Below are positions 25,844-34,240 of a DNA stretch of 64,000 bases, piece after piece; position 1 is the stretch's first letter; each line of letters opens with the position of its first letter. The notes beneath the pieces were generated by a model. That model had not been told where the DNA came from. It saw only the letters and a program-made list of their open reading frames with translations, and did not search any database. The stretch is from Mucilaginibacter_A sp050954285 (GTDB lineage: Bacteria > Bacteroidota > Bacteroidia > Sphingobacteriales > Sphingobacteriaceae). A program made the translations under genes and the position numbers. The stretch spans positions 79,673 through 143,672 of the forward strand of contig JBPBPL010000018.1 in assembly GCA_050954285.1 (NCBI GenBank), in the 5' to 3' direction.

Positions 25844-26056
25844 TCATTTATCGTCTAAAGTATCAAACTCAGACTTGTCGTAGATGGTGAGTAGATAAGC
25901 CTTTTTATTTTTTGTTACAACATAAGTAATAACTCTACTACCACCACTCTTACCTTTTCCTTTACTTTTTATAACAATGCGAATTTTAAAAGTATCATTA
26001 CCTAAAGCTGTTCCACTTTCAGGATTGGTTAATATTCTATTTGCTAATGTATCATT
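25844..26056 (-). pseudogene. RelE-type toxin relic, truncated at both ends
   Basis: A 70-codon open stretch on the minus strand, closed by TAA just upstream and lacking any ATG, encodes NPESGTALGNDTFKIRIVIKSK, then GKGKSGGSRVITYVV and YLLTIYDKSEF. This is the core of a Bacteroidota RelE/ParE-superfamily toxin: the usual order is NPxxGxxLGxxxyKIRLxIxSKGKGKSGGxRVIty and ysIYDKSE. The N-terminal 25-30 residues and start codon are missing. A TGA follows TLDDK where the family normally continues with a C-terminal helix; in-frame codons beyond it (LRLLLKILK) still look like that helix. No antitoxin gene is recognisable nearby. It is probably a decayed toxin-antitoxin locus. Confidence 0.65.
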
Positions 26057-26122
26057 TTAATCAGGTCCGGCAATACTACTTGTCCGGCTAAGCTTATATT
26101 TTGATCCGGCTGGTTTTAGGTT

Positions 26123-26137
26123 GATAAAAGAAGCATC
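26123..26137 (-). repeat. Interspersed element copy at the stop of the MutS-like gene
   Basis: GATAAAAGAAGCATC preceded by TTTTAGGTT. The stop codon of the minus-strand MutS-like gene (26136-26138) overlaps the end of the core. Confidence 0.8.
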
Positions 26138-27947
26138 AATCCACGCTCAATCCAATTTCACGCAGCAAAATAGCTGCGTTAAAAGTTTTGCAGGCACCAT
26201 CTTTAATCTTGTAATCAAAAAACATATCCTGGTTTTGCATTTTTATATCGAAGTGGAAATTGCGCACTTTGCTCGGATAATCATCCGCCAAATCAGCAAT
26301 TTGCAGATCGTGCGTAGCTACCAAAGCAGCCGTTTGCTGGCTCACTAAACGTTCGATAAAAGCTTTGGAACCGGCGTATTTATCCTTGCTGTTGGTGCCG
26401 CGCAGCATTTCATCAATCAAAACCAGCGTATCTTTTTCGGATGCTGTTTTTAGCAGGATCATTTTCAAACGGTCCAGTTCGGCTTTAAAAGTAGAAGTGC
26501 TTTCGTTCAGCGAATCTTTAATGCGCATATAACTCACCAGTTTTAGCACCGAAACCGTCAAACTTTCGGCGCAAACCGGTGCACCGGCATAAGTCAAAAC
26601 CAAATTGATGCCCAGCGTGCGCAAAAACGTGCTTTTGCCGGCCATGTTAGAACCGGTAATTACATCAACCGTTTTTTGTTCCATGCTGAAATTATTGCTG
26701 ATCCGTTTTTCTGCTGTAATTAAAGGATGGCCCAATGCTAAAGTTTCAACCTGGAAACTTTCGGAAATTTGCGGAAACGGCCAATCCGGATGATTGTAAT
26801 GCAGCGTACTTAAGCTAATTAAAGCTTCAAAAGCAGCAATCACTTCAAAACTATCAGTCACGTTTGCAGAAGCTTTTTCGTGCCAATCGGAAAGTTGGAT
26901 CGTACAGCGCAAATCCCAAAGCAACAAATAGTTTAAAATTGCGCCCACAATCATGTTTAACCGGTAATCAAATTGCTGCAGAATTTTGGCCAGAGATGCA
27001 ATTTGCAAATGTGCTTTTTCTCCGTTGGAAGAACTGCAACTCGCAACCAATTTTTGCAGGTAATTACTTTTCCAGGGTTGTGTTTCGATCCAATTTAGAA
27101 TCGAAGCAAATGATGTTAACTGGCTGCTGCTTCTGCTAAAACCGGCGTAAACCTGGTTGACTTGTTTGGCAAAAATTCCGCTGATGAAAAAATTCAGCAG
27201 CACCAGCAATCCAAGTAACTTCAAAAATATACCGGTAAAAATAGCACCAATTAATAAAGCTAAAATCAAAAACGGTAATATTTTTATATAAGTTTTGAGC
27301 CAGTTTTTGTTGCTGAAACTTAGCCTTTCTTTCAACCCTTTTTGCAAAGCAACAGCCAAATCATGCAGTTCTGTACCTTTAAAAGCAATCAGTTTTGCCC
27401 GGAAATCAAATGTTTCTTTGATCTGTTCTTTTAGTTCGGTTACTGCTTGTTGCCGGTTTTCAATTGTATGTTTTTCTGCGGGAGATTTGAACCAATCAGC
27501 CAGGATATTTTCTCCGGATTGTGTATTGCAACGATTGGTATAATGGAACAAAGAACTTTCGCCAAAAATATCCAAGTCATCAGTATAAGGATGCAAACCA
27601 TTTACAAAATCAGCACCGTTATTGTAACTGTTTTTAGCATGTGATAAATGCTCAGTTTCGTTTTGTAAAACGGTTAAAAGGTTTTCATCAAAATCAAGTT
27701 TTACTTGCAATTTGGATTGCTTTCTGATCAGCCAGACAAACAATAAAACCATTAGAAAAGCAATGGTAATGATATATTCCAAGCCCGCATTTCCAACGGC
27801 ATAAATCAAACCTATACCAACAAAAAACACAACCAAGCGGTAAACAGAGGTTTGCTTAATGCTTCTTTTATAGGCTAAAATTTGGGTTTGAAGCCTGGAA
27901 ATATCCTGTGTATAGTGTTCAAAAATATGCTGTTGTCTGGCTGTCAT
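26136..27947 (-). CDS. Membrane-associated MutS-family ATPase
   Basis: The 603-residue protein has hydrophobic segments at about 36-73 (probably two helices) and 221-260, then a MutS core and a C-terminal ATPase domain. Walker A is TGSNMAGKST at 431-440; Walker B and the signature follow in LVLIDEMLRGTNSKDKYAGSKAFIERL, and ATHDLQIADL is the H-loop. The N-terminal mismatch-recognition domain of true MutS is missing. Such TM-bearing MutS homologues occur in Bacteroidota; their function is not known to me, and they should not be annotated as mismatch repair MutS. Element copies lie inside at 26440, 27624 and 27858, and one supplies the stop codon region. Confidence 0.88.
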   Translation of the reverse strand: MTARQQHIFEHYTQDISRLQTQILAYKRSIKQTSVYRLVVFFVGIGLIYAVGNAGLEYIITIAFLMVLLFVWLIRKQSKLQVKLDFDENLLTVLQNETEHLSHAKNSYNNGADFVNGLHPYTDDLDIFGESSLFHYTNRCNTQSGENILADWFKSPAEKHTIENRQQAVTELKEQIKETFDFRAKLIAFKGTELHDLAVALQKGLKERLSFSNKNWLKTYIKILPFLILALLIGAIFTGIFLKLLGLLVLLNFFISGIFAKQVNQVYAGFSRSSSQLTSFASILNWIETQPWKSNYLQKLVASCSSSNGEKAHLQIASLAKILQQFDYRLNMIVGAILNYLLLWDLRCTIQLSDWHEKASANVTDSFEVIAAFEALISLSTLHYNHPDWPFPQISESFQVETLALGHPLITAEKRISNNFSMEQKTVDVITGSNMAGKSTFLRTLGINLVLTYAGAPVCAESLTVSVLKLVSYMRIKDSLNESTSTFKAELDRLKMILLKTASEKDTLVLIDEMLRGTNSKDKYAGSKAFIERLVSQQTAALVATHDLQIADLADDYPSKVRNFHFDIKMQNQDMFFDYKIKDGACKTFNAAILLREIGLSVD

Positions 27948-28038
27948 GCTGCGGGATTTGAATAGTTTTGTACGAATTGTATTTGGGCGAAAATATCCAA
28001 TTCAACGCACATCTGTTTATTTAATTCTGATCCTGTAA

Positions 28039-28512
28039 ATGAAAATCACGCTCTTATCTGTTGGAAAAACCGAAGAAAAGTATTTGCTGCAAGGCATTGA
28101 TATCTACCTGAAACGTTTGAAACATTACATCAAACTGGAAATTACAGAATTGCCCGAACTGAAAAACACCAAAGGTTTGAGCCAGGAGCAACAGAAAACA
28201 AAAGAAGCGGAACTGATTTTGAAAAAAATTACGGTTACCGATTTTGTGGTTTTGCTGGATGAACGCGGTCAGGAACTTTCTTCCTTACAATTTGCAGATT
28301 TACTCAGTAAACGGATGCTGGCTTCGACCCAAAACCTGGTTTTTATCATCGGTGGCCCGTACGGATTTGATAATTCGGTTTACCAGCGCGCCAACGATAA
28401 ACTTTCGCTTTCCAAGCTCACTTTTTCGCATCAAATGGTGCGTTTGTTTTTTGTGGAACAGGTTTACAGAACGTTTACAATTTTGAAAGGCGAGCCTTAC
28501 CATCATGAATAG
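28039..28512 (+). CDS. rlmH: 23S rRNA (pseudouridine1915-N3)-methyltransferase
   Basis: RlmH methylates pseudouridine 1915 of helix 69 in assembled 70S ribosomes using SAM. The 157-residue SPOUT protein shows MKITLLSVGKTEEKYLLQGIDIYLKRL, LLDERGQELSS, the SAM-knot motif FIIGGPYGF and the C-terminal HQMVRLFFVEQVYRTFTILKGEPYHHE, all diagnostic. It is transcribed divergently from the MutS-like gene. An element copy (28526-28540) follows 14 bases after its stop. Confidence 0.98.
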   Translation: MKITLLSVGKTEEKYLLQGIDIYLKRLKHYIKLEITELPELKNTKGLSQEQQKTKEAELILKKITVTDFVVLLDERGQELSSLQFADLLSKRMLASTQNLVFIIGGPYGFDNSVYQRANDKLSLSKLTFSHQMVRLFFVEQVYRTFTILKGEPYHHE

Positions 28513-28525
28513 ACCTGAGGTTTGG

Positions 28526-28540
28526 AATGCTGTTTTTATC
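28526..28540 (+). repeat. Interspersed element copy after rlmH
   Basis: AATGCTGTTTTTATC followed by AGATAAAAAACTG. The core and the following bases form a near-perfect short palindrome, so it may end the rlmH transcript. Confidence 0.75.
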
Positions 28541-28609
28541 AGATAAAAAACTGACCAATAACTGTTGGTACGCAACTGAAAACCCATAACCGAATAGTAA
28601 CTTTGTATC

Positions 28610-29527
28610 ATGGCACACGATCACAATCACGCACATCACCACCACGATCATGCACCGAAAATAACGCACCTTACGAGAGCGTTCATCATCGGCATTATTC
28701 TGAACACTGCTTTTGTTATTGCAGAAGTTATCGGTGGATTATATACGCATTCACTTTCGCTGCTTACCGATGCCGGCCACAATTTAAGCGATGTGGCAAG
28801 TCTGGCTTTGGCATTGCTTGCTTTCAAGCTCACCAGTGTGGCCACAAACAGCCAATATACGTATGGTTATAAACGCTCCACCATTATTGTTTCTTTACTG
28901 AATGCAATTGTTTTGCTGGCCGCTGTGGTGGTTATTGCTTACGAAGCAGCGATGCGTTTTATGCATCCGGAACCAATTGCCGGTGCTACGATTGCTTGGA
29001 TTGCTGCTGTCGGTATTTTAGTAAACGGAATAACGGCCTGGCTTTTCATGCAAGGAAAAGAGAAAGATTTAAATGTACGAGGCGCATATCTTCACATGAT
29101 GGTGGATGCCATTGTTTCTTTTGGCGTAGTGATTTCCGGCGTGGTTATTTATTTTACGCACTGGTTTTGGGTGGATAGCTTAGTGAGTTTGATTATCGTG
29201 GTTGTGATTATTGGCGGAACCTGGAACCTGCTGAAAGAGAGTTTAAGGCTTTCTTTGGATGGCATCCCAAAGGAGCTCAATCTGGAAAAAGTAAAAGCAG
29301 CGATGCTCAAAATAAAAGGTGTTTTGGATGTACACCACGTGCATATCTGGGCATTAAGCACAACCGAAAATGCGCTGACTGCACATTTGGTAATCGATCA
29401 ATCTACAGTTGCTTCTTTTAGCAATATAAAAGAGGAATTACGGCACGAACTGTTGCATATGGACATACAACACAGCACTTTTGAACCAGAGTTTTCTGTA
29501 GAAAGTTGCAGTAACGTAAGTTGTTAA
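28610..29527 (+). CDS. czcD: Cation diffusion facilitator (Zn2+/Co2+/Cd2+ efflux)
   Basis: The 305-residue inner-membrane antiporter begins with a His-rich tail (MAHDHNHAHHHHDH). It has six TM helices, with the metal-site residues in TM2 (SLLTDAGHNLSD) and TM5 (YLHMMVDAIVSFGV), the HxxxD pair of zinc-transporting CDFs. A C-terminal cytoplasmic domain follows (VLDVHHVHIWALSTTENALTAHLV). This matches the CzcD/ZitB type of zinc and cobalt exporters. A TAACTTTG box lies only 7 bases upstream of the ATG, so the transcript may be almost leaderless. An element copy is inside the gene (29408-29422), and a facing pair follows its stop. Confidence 0.95.
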   Translation: MAHDHNHAHHHHDHAPKITHLTRAFIIGIILNTAFVIAEVIGGLYTHSLSLLTDAGHNLSDVASLALALLAFKLTSVATNSQYTYGYKRSTIIVSLLNAIVLLAAVVVIAYEAAMRFMHPEPIAGATIAWIAAVGILVNGITAWLFMQGKEKDLNVRGAYLHMMVDAIVSFGVVISGVVIYFTHWFWVDSLVSLIIVVVIIGGTWNLLKESLRLSLDGIPKELNLEKVKAAMLKIKGVLDVHHVHIWALSTTENALTAHLVIDQSTVASFSNIKEELRHELLHMDIQHSTFEPEFSVESCSNVSC

Positions 29528-29574
29528 AATGCTTCTTTTATCATCCTAAATTTAAGCTGATAAAAGAAGCATTT
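29527..29574. terminator. Facing pair of interspersed elements after czcD
   Basis: Two TTC-flavour copies form a perfect 17-bp stem (29527-29543 with 29558-29574) around a 14-base loop containing AAATTT. It overlaps the end of the czcD stop codon region and lies between convergent genes czcD and the DUF5606 gene, a position fitting a bidirectional terminator. Confidence 0.8.
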
Positions 29575-29614
29575 ACTATTAATGTTTCTCCTTTGTCGAG
29601 ATGACAAATTGTAA

Positions 29615-30049
29615 TTATTCTGCTGGAGTTTCAGTTTCTGATTCAGTAGCAGCTACTGTTTCTGCCTCTGCTTCAAACTCCGGCCGGGTTTTTAAAATTG
29701 CAAACCAACTGATAATTTTTTTGATGTCCGAAGCATAAACTTTTTCTTCATCATGGTCTGGTGCTGCTTCGCGGAAAAATTCGCGCAGCGTTTTTCCATC
29801 GGCTTTTTTTGCGTCCGGAATATTTTGCTGCGTTTTCATGTGCTCCAAAATATCCGTCAGCTTTAAATCTTCATTTTCTCCAAAAACCGTGATCTCATCC
29901 AGAGCCGCCAGCTTCGCCGTGCTCAGGTTCACCACTAATTTCAGTTTCTGCTCATCCAAACTTTCCAAAATAAAACCAGTTTTGCTTTGCGCCATCGCCC
30001 GCCACAAGCCTGGTTTCCCGGAAACGGAAACTATTCCATGTAAATTCAT
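29615..30049 (-). CDS. DUF5606 family protein
   Basis: The 144-residue protein begins MNLHGIVSVSGKPGLWRAMAQSKTGFILESLDEQKLKLVVN, a small SH3-like N-terminal domain, followed by a helical part and a Glu/Thr-rich tail from about residue 122 (EAEAETVAATESETETPAE). This matches the Bacteroidota DUF5606 family as I remember it. The role is not known. It is cytoplasmic by sequence, transcribed with the cyclophilin gene upstream (107 bases between). Confidence 0.8.
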   Translation of the reverse strand: MNLHGIVSVSGKPGLWRAMAQSKTGFILESLDEQKLKLVVNLSTAKLAALDEITVFGENEDLKLTDILEHMKTQQNIPDAKKADGKTLREFFREAAPDHDEEKVYASDIKKIISWFAILKTRPEFEAEAETVAATESETETPAE

Positions 30050-30156
30050 TTTCTTGAGTTTTTATGTTGTAAGTTTTAGTAATACGTTAGATACCAGCTA
30101 ACCAAAAAGGTTTTATGCAGATACTTAAAATGTACAACTTATCACTTAAAACCTTC

Positions 30157-30615
30157 TTAGTCAATCACTTCAATGCTGGTAATTTTATCGCCCTGACGGA
30201 TTTGATCAACAACATCAACATTATCCACTACTTTACCAAAAACAGTATGATTACGATCTAAATGCGCGGTATTTGCGCGACTGTGGCAGATAAAAAACTG
30301 AGAACCACCGGTGTTGCGGCCAGCATGAGCCATTGAAAGCACGCCACGATCATGATACTGGTTTTCGCCAGTCAGCTCGCAATCAATTTTATAACCCGGG
30401 CCACCGCTGCCTGCACGTGCAGAAGTCGACGGATCTTTAGAAAGCGGATCACCGGTTTGCACCATAAAATTTGGGATTACACGGTGAAATTCAACTCCGT
30501 CATAAAAGCCATCTTTAGCTAATTTCAAAAAGTTGGCTACAGTATTTGGCGCATCCTGCTCGTAAAATTCTACGGTCATGTTGCCTTTGTCGGTTTTAAT
30601 TATTGCTTTGCTCAT
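30157..30615 (-). CDS. Peptidyl-prolyl cis-trans isomerase, cyclophilin type
   Basis: The 152-residue single-domain cyclophilin has the catalytic Arg in FHRVIPNFMVQTGDP, the SQFFI motif (GGSQFFICH) and HTVFGKVV, covering the proline-binding pocket. There is no signal peptide, so it acts in the cytoplasm on protein folding. A TAACTTTG box on the minus strand at 30635-30642, 20 bases upstream of the start, is a likely -7 promoter element, though no TTG partner is clear. Confidence 0.96.
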   Translation of the reverse strand: MSKAIIKTDKGNMTVEFYEQDAPNTVANFLKLAKDGFYDGVEFHRVIPNFMVQTGDPLSKDPSTSARAGSGGPGYKIDCELTGENQYHDRGVLSMAHAGRNTGGSQFFICHSRANTAHLDRNHTVFGKVVDNVDVVDQIRQGDKITSIEVID

Positions 30616-30682
30616 TTTTTTGTTTAAAGAGGTGCAAAGTTAGTATTTTAGTGATAATATCAGATTTTAGAATTGATTTAAG

Positions 30683-31948
30683 ATGAGGGTTTTCCGTACT
30701 GTTTTTATCACTATAATTTTATGTTTGGGACGATTTTATGCTGATGCCGCTTCCATTTTAATTCCGATGGACGAAACGCAGCACGATCATTTAAAATCTT
30801 ACGGTATTGCGTTTTGGGTTTTAAAAAATAATGAAGAAGTAGATTGGTTACTCAACTATCGCGGAGGCAGTTTTATGCTGAAATATAGCCAGCAGGCAGA
30901 ATCCGAATGCAAGATCAGGGGAGTAAGTTATGAAGTTTTGGCTGATGCAAAAGTAACTTCTATCTTAACAGAAATCACCGATCCGTCGGTTAATATGGAT
31001 ATGGTGAAACTGGAAAAAGCACCTAAAATGGCCGTTTATTCGCCCAAAAGCAAACTGCCCTGGGACGATGCCGTAACGCTGGTTTTAACGTATGCCGAAA
31101 TCCCGTACACGGTTTTGTACGATGAGGAAATTATTAAAGGCGAGTTACCAAAATACGATTGGCTACACCTGCACCACGAAGATTTTACCGGCCAGTACAG
31201 CAAGTTTTATGCTGCTTTCCATAATGCGGCCTGGTATATTGAAGATCAGGACCGGCAGGAAGCTTTAGCTAAAAAATTAGGCTTTAAAAAAGTATCGCAG
31301 ATGAAGCTGGCAGTGGCCAAAGATATCCGGGATTTTTGTTCGGGCGGCGGTTTTTTGTTTGCCATGTGTTCCGGTACAGATTCCTTTGATATTGCCTTGG
31401 CTGCCAATGGAGCCGACATTTGCGAACGCATGTTTGATGGTGATGCCGCCGATCCAAATGCACAATCCAAGCTGGATTTTAACAATACTTTTGCCTTTCA
31501 GAATTTTAAAATCGATGAAAATCCATACAGCCACAGTTTTAGTAATATTGATGTAACCGGCACGCGCAGTGTTAGTCGTCCCGACGATTATTTCACTTTG
31601 TTTGATTTTTCGGCCAAATGGGATGTGGTTCCGGCCATGCTTACCCAAAACCATGATAAAGTGATTAAAGGTTTTATGGGCTTGACAACGGCTTTCCGCA
31701 CAGAGCTGATCAAGCCTAACGTGTTGATTTTGGGTGAACTAAAATCTGCTGGAGAGGCGCGTTACATTCACGGAGATTATGGCAAGGGGCAATGGACTTT
31801 TTATGGCGGCCACGATCCGGAAGATTACCAGCATGCCATCGGTGATCCGCCTACGGATTTAAAACTGCATCCAAATTCGCCGGGTTATCGGTTGATTTTA
31901 AACAATGTTTTGTTTCCGGCTGCCAAAAAAAAGAAGCAGAAAACCTGA
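30683..31948 (+). CDS. Conserved secreted Bacteroidota protein (often annotated asparagine synthetase B)
   Basis: The 421-residue protein has a signal peptide (to about YADA) and then ASILIPMDETQHDHLKSYGIAF. The middle holds WLHLHHEDFTGQY and LFAMCSGTDSFDIAL, a class I glutamine-amidotransferase-like fold suggested by the Cys-Ser turn, and FYGGHDPEDY near the C-terminus. Close relatives are highly conserved in Bacteroidota and are often labelled asparagine synthetase B, but neither the AsnB N-terminal Cys nor the ATP site is present, so that name is misleading. Function unknown. An element copy (30695-30709) encodes part of the signal peptide, and a second one at 31947 overlaps the stop codon. 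Confidence 0.8.
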   Translation: MRVFRTVFITIILCLGRFYADAASILIPMDETQHDHLKSYGIAFWVLKNNEEVDWLLNYRGGSFMLKYSQQAESECKIRGVSYEVLADAKVTSILTEITDPSVNMDMVKLEKAPKMAVYSPKSKLPWDDAVTLVLTYAEIPYTVLYDEEIIKGELPKYDWLHLHHEDFTGQYSKFYAAFHNAAWYIEDQDRQEALAKKLGFKKVSQMKLAVAKDIRDFCSGGGFLFAMCSGTDSFDIALAANGADICERMFDGDAADPNAQSKLDFNNTFAFQNFKIDENPYSHSFSNIDVTGTRSVSRPDDYFTLFDFSAKWDVVPAMLTQNHDKVIKGFMGLTTAFRTELIKPNVLILGELKSAGEARYIHGDYGKGQWTFYGGHDPEDYQHAIGDPPTDLKLHPNSPGYRLILNNVLFPAAKKKKQKT

Positions 31949-32032
31949 TACTGTTTTTATCGGTAGAAAATTTTTGTTATTTCAACCCTGAGCAGAAATT
32001 ATTTCTCAGACTGAATGGATGCTTCTTTTATC
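31947..32032 (+). repeat. Two interspersed element copies in tandem orientation
   Basis: GATACTGTTTTTATC (31947-31961), overlapping the upstream stop codon TGA, and GATGCTTCTTTTATC (32018-32032) lie in the same direction in a gap between convergent genes. Each is followed by the expected spacer and AAAATT or TAATT tail. Confidence 0.8.
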
Positions 32033-32089
32033 GTCTAATTTTTGACCTTTTAGTAACGATCCCTCTCAAAGTCAGTCTGAAAAAGCAAA

Positions 32090-34240
32090 TCAATTATAAA
32101 AATTCCAGCTCACCCCAAAAACCAATAGTGCATCCTGCATTGGGTAGCCAACTTGTGAGGTAGGCGTAGCGCCGGGAGATACAACCGTGTAATAGCCTTT
32201 GCTTTGCAAACCCTGATTGGCGTAAGTGTATTTCAGGAAAAGATTGGTGCGTTTTAAAGTTCCTTTTACAAACAGATCAACTACTGGATAATTGGCAAAT
32301 GCAAAACTGGAGTTGTTGTAAAATTGCCCGATTCCTGGGGCATAAGCCTGTGCCAGATATTTGGTATTGTATCGAACGGCAACACCGTAATTGGTGCTTA
32401 AAACGTTAAAAAAACTTTTGCTATAGTATAAACTGTTGTAAGTGTAAAACGATGGCGTGCGCAAAACGTCAGTGTTATTTGTTTTTTGGTAAACCAGGAA
32501 GTTATCGAAATGAAATTTATTCCAGTTAAAATTTTTGCCTAAACTTAACTTTAATAAACTAATGATGCTGCTGGCCTGTGTAGGTTGAGGATTGTTAGAA
32601 TAAGCAGAATCCGCTTTGCTTTTTGCTGAAAAATACAGGTAATTGCCCAACAAATAGTACTCTGCCTTGGCATCAAGCTGTAGCTTTTCATTAAGGTAAT
32701 TAAAGGATAAACCGGTAGTTTTCGGCTTACTCAGGTTAGTATCGTTAAATACATAATGGCTTGAATACCAGTTGGTATAAATTAAAGGTACTGTATTGCT
32801 CTGCGTATAGGCATCCAGCAGCACGCGGCCAATTTTGTTTCCAAGCAACACGTTCAGTTTGGCATCGTACAAGTAATCTCCAAACTCCCGGCCCAGCGTA
32901 ATTTGCTGTAAATTAACATCCAAGCTGGCGCGGTCGCTTAAATTATAACCAGCACGTGCTTTTAAAGTAATATCCTGAAAAGCATTATTTTGTACTTTCT
33001 GCTGATAAATATCAGTAGAAGCCAAGCCTGCAGCCCGCACCCATTGGCTGTAGTTATAATAATCGTGTACCAAGCCCAAATCCAGTTTCAACTCATTTTG
33101 AACAAACTTAACCGAGTTTCCCCGAAGGAAAAAACTGTAAGAAAACTCGTTCCGAATGTGCTTTATTGAAACAGAATCCCTGGAATAAAGGGTATCTGTA
33201 TTGTGCTGCGGAAAGATTTTGTACGTATCCGCTTCATCCTGCAAATATTTGTACTGCTGCGAATTATAAGTAAACGTATGTGAAACACGCTGTGTAGGAA
33301 CCACGCTGGATGAAGAACCGGCAGAAGTATTCAAACCGTCGGTTTTACCGATATAATAAATCTGCTTGATGTAAAAACTGTTGTTGCGCCAATTGTCGCG
33401 CGAATTATTTAGCCGAACCGGCTGTGCACTTTTAGCTAATGAACTGTTGGTGCTTACTGCAGAAGTGCTTTTTTTAAAAATACTATCACTAAGAATAGAA
33501 CCATTTTCCGGAGCTTTTAAATTATTAAAAGTGAGGTTTGCGAACAAATTATACCGCTTGCTTTTAGATTCGTACCAGTTAAAAATTGAAGCTTCCAGGT
33601 GATCTGATTTCTGTCTCGGATAAAAACCAACAGAACCGATGCGGTTAAAATTAAACCCGGCATTCCAGTTGGGTTTAATATTCTGCGTATGCGTAACGCT
33701 AAAAAGCTGCTCTTTCAATGCACCGTTTACATAGTATAAATTAGTGTACGGTGTGCGGGCACGATAATAGGTTACATCTTCGGGCTTTAGCAAATAAGCA
33801 TCCAGCGAATGCAAACCTAAATCAAATCCGATACTTTTGGTTGGTTCAAACAACAGATTTCGGTAAGGCAAACCCAAATTACCCAAACCAATCTTAGGGC
33901 TGCGGGGCTGATATAAAGCACTGTAATTTTCAAAATTATTCAGTGTGGTATCCAATGGTACTACTTGCGTGCTGTCATTAAAAAGCCGCTCATTAGTTAC
34001 ACGGATAAATTTGGAAGTAAAGATAACCGAATCTCCTTTGTGTTCATCGCGTTTTCGTAGCGTATCCAGCAACTGGTCGTCAGTCAGTGGTTTTGCTGTT
34101 TTCCGATGACTGGTATCACCTTGCACAAAAGGATTGGTGTTTGTGCTGGAATTGGTTGTGCGGCCATATTGTGCATAAACGGAAGCTGCCGGCGAAAAAA
34201 TCAGCAGTAATAATAAAAATTTCAGCTGTTTCAAATTCAC
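32090..34240 (-). CDS. Putative outer-membrane porin (Porin_10 type)
   Basis: The 716-residue protein has a signal peptide (to about VYAQ), an Asn/Thr-rich and charged N-terminal region, then a long series of amphipathic beta-strands alternating aromatic and polar residues and ending in a terminal aromatic strand (LLVFGVSWNFYN). This fits the putative porin family of Bacteroidota. The substrate is unknown. Its start overlaps the stop of the purine nucleoside phosphorylase gene by 4 bases, so translation is probably coupled in the order lpxK-punA-porin. No element copy lies inside. Confidence 0.82.
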   Translation of the reverse strand: MNLKQLKFLLLLLIFSPAASVYAQYGRTTNSSTNTNPFVQGDTSHRKTAKPLTDDQLLDTLRKRDEHKGDSVIFTSKFIRVTNERLFNDSTQVVPLDTTLNNFENYSALYQPRSPKIGLGNLGLPYRNLLFEPTKSIGFDLGLHSLDAYLLKPEDVTYYRARTPYTNLYYVNGALKEQLFSVTHTQNIKPNWNAGFNFNRIGSVGFYPRQKSDHLEASIFNWYESKSKRYNLFANLTFNNLKAPENGSILSDSIFKKSTSAVSTNSSLAKSAQPVRLNNSRDNWRNNSFYIKQIYYIGKTDGLNTSAGSSSSVVPTQRVSHTFTYNSQQYKYLQDEADTYKIFPQHNTDTLYSRDSVSIKHIRNEFSYSFFLRGNSVKFVQNELKLDLGLVHDYYNYSQWVRAAGLASTDIYQQKVQNNAFQDITLKARAGYNLSDRASLDVNLQQITLGREFGDYLYDAKLNVLLGNKIGRVLLDAYTQSNTVPLIYTNWYSSHYVFNDTNLSKPKTTGLSFNYLNEKLQLDAKAEYYLLGNYLYFSAKSKADSAYSNNPQPTQASSIISLLKLSLGKNFNWNKFHFDNFLVYQKTNNTDVLRTPSFYTYNSLYYSKSFFNVLSTNYGVAVRYNTKYLAQAYAPGIGQFYNNSSFAFANYPVVDLFVKGTLKRTNLFLKYTYANQGLQSKGYYTVVSPGATPTSQVGYPMQDALLVFGVSWNFYN

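Noticed and set aside
26050..26110. TCCGGC-containing short repeats as att sites
   Set aside because: Only three loose 6-base matches, with no integrase nearby.
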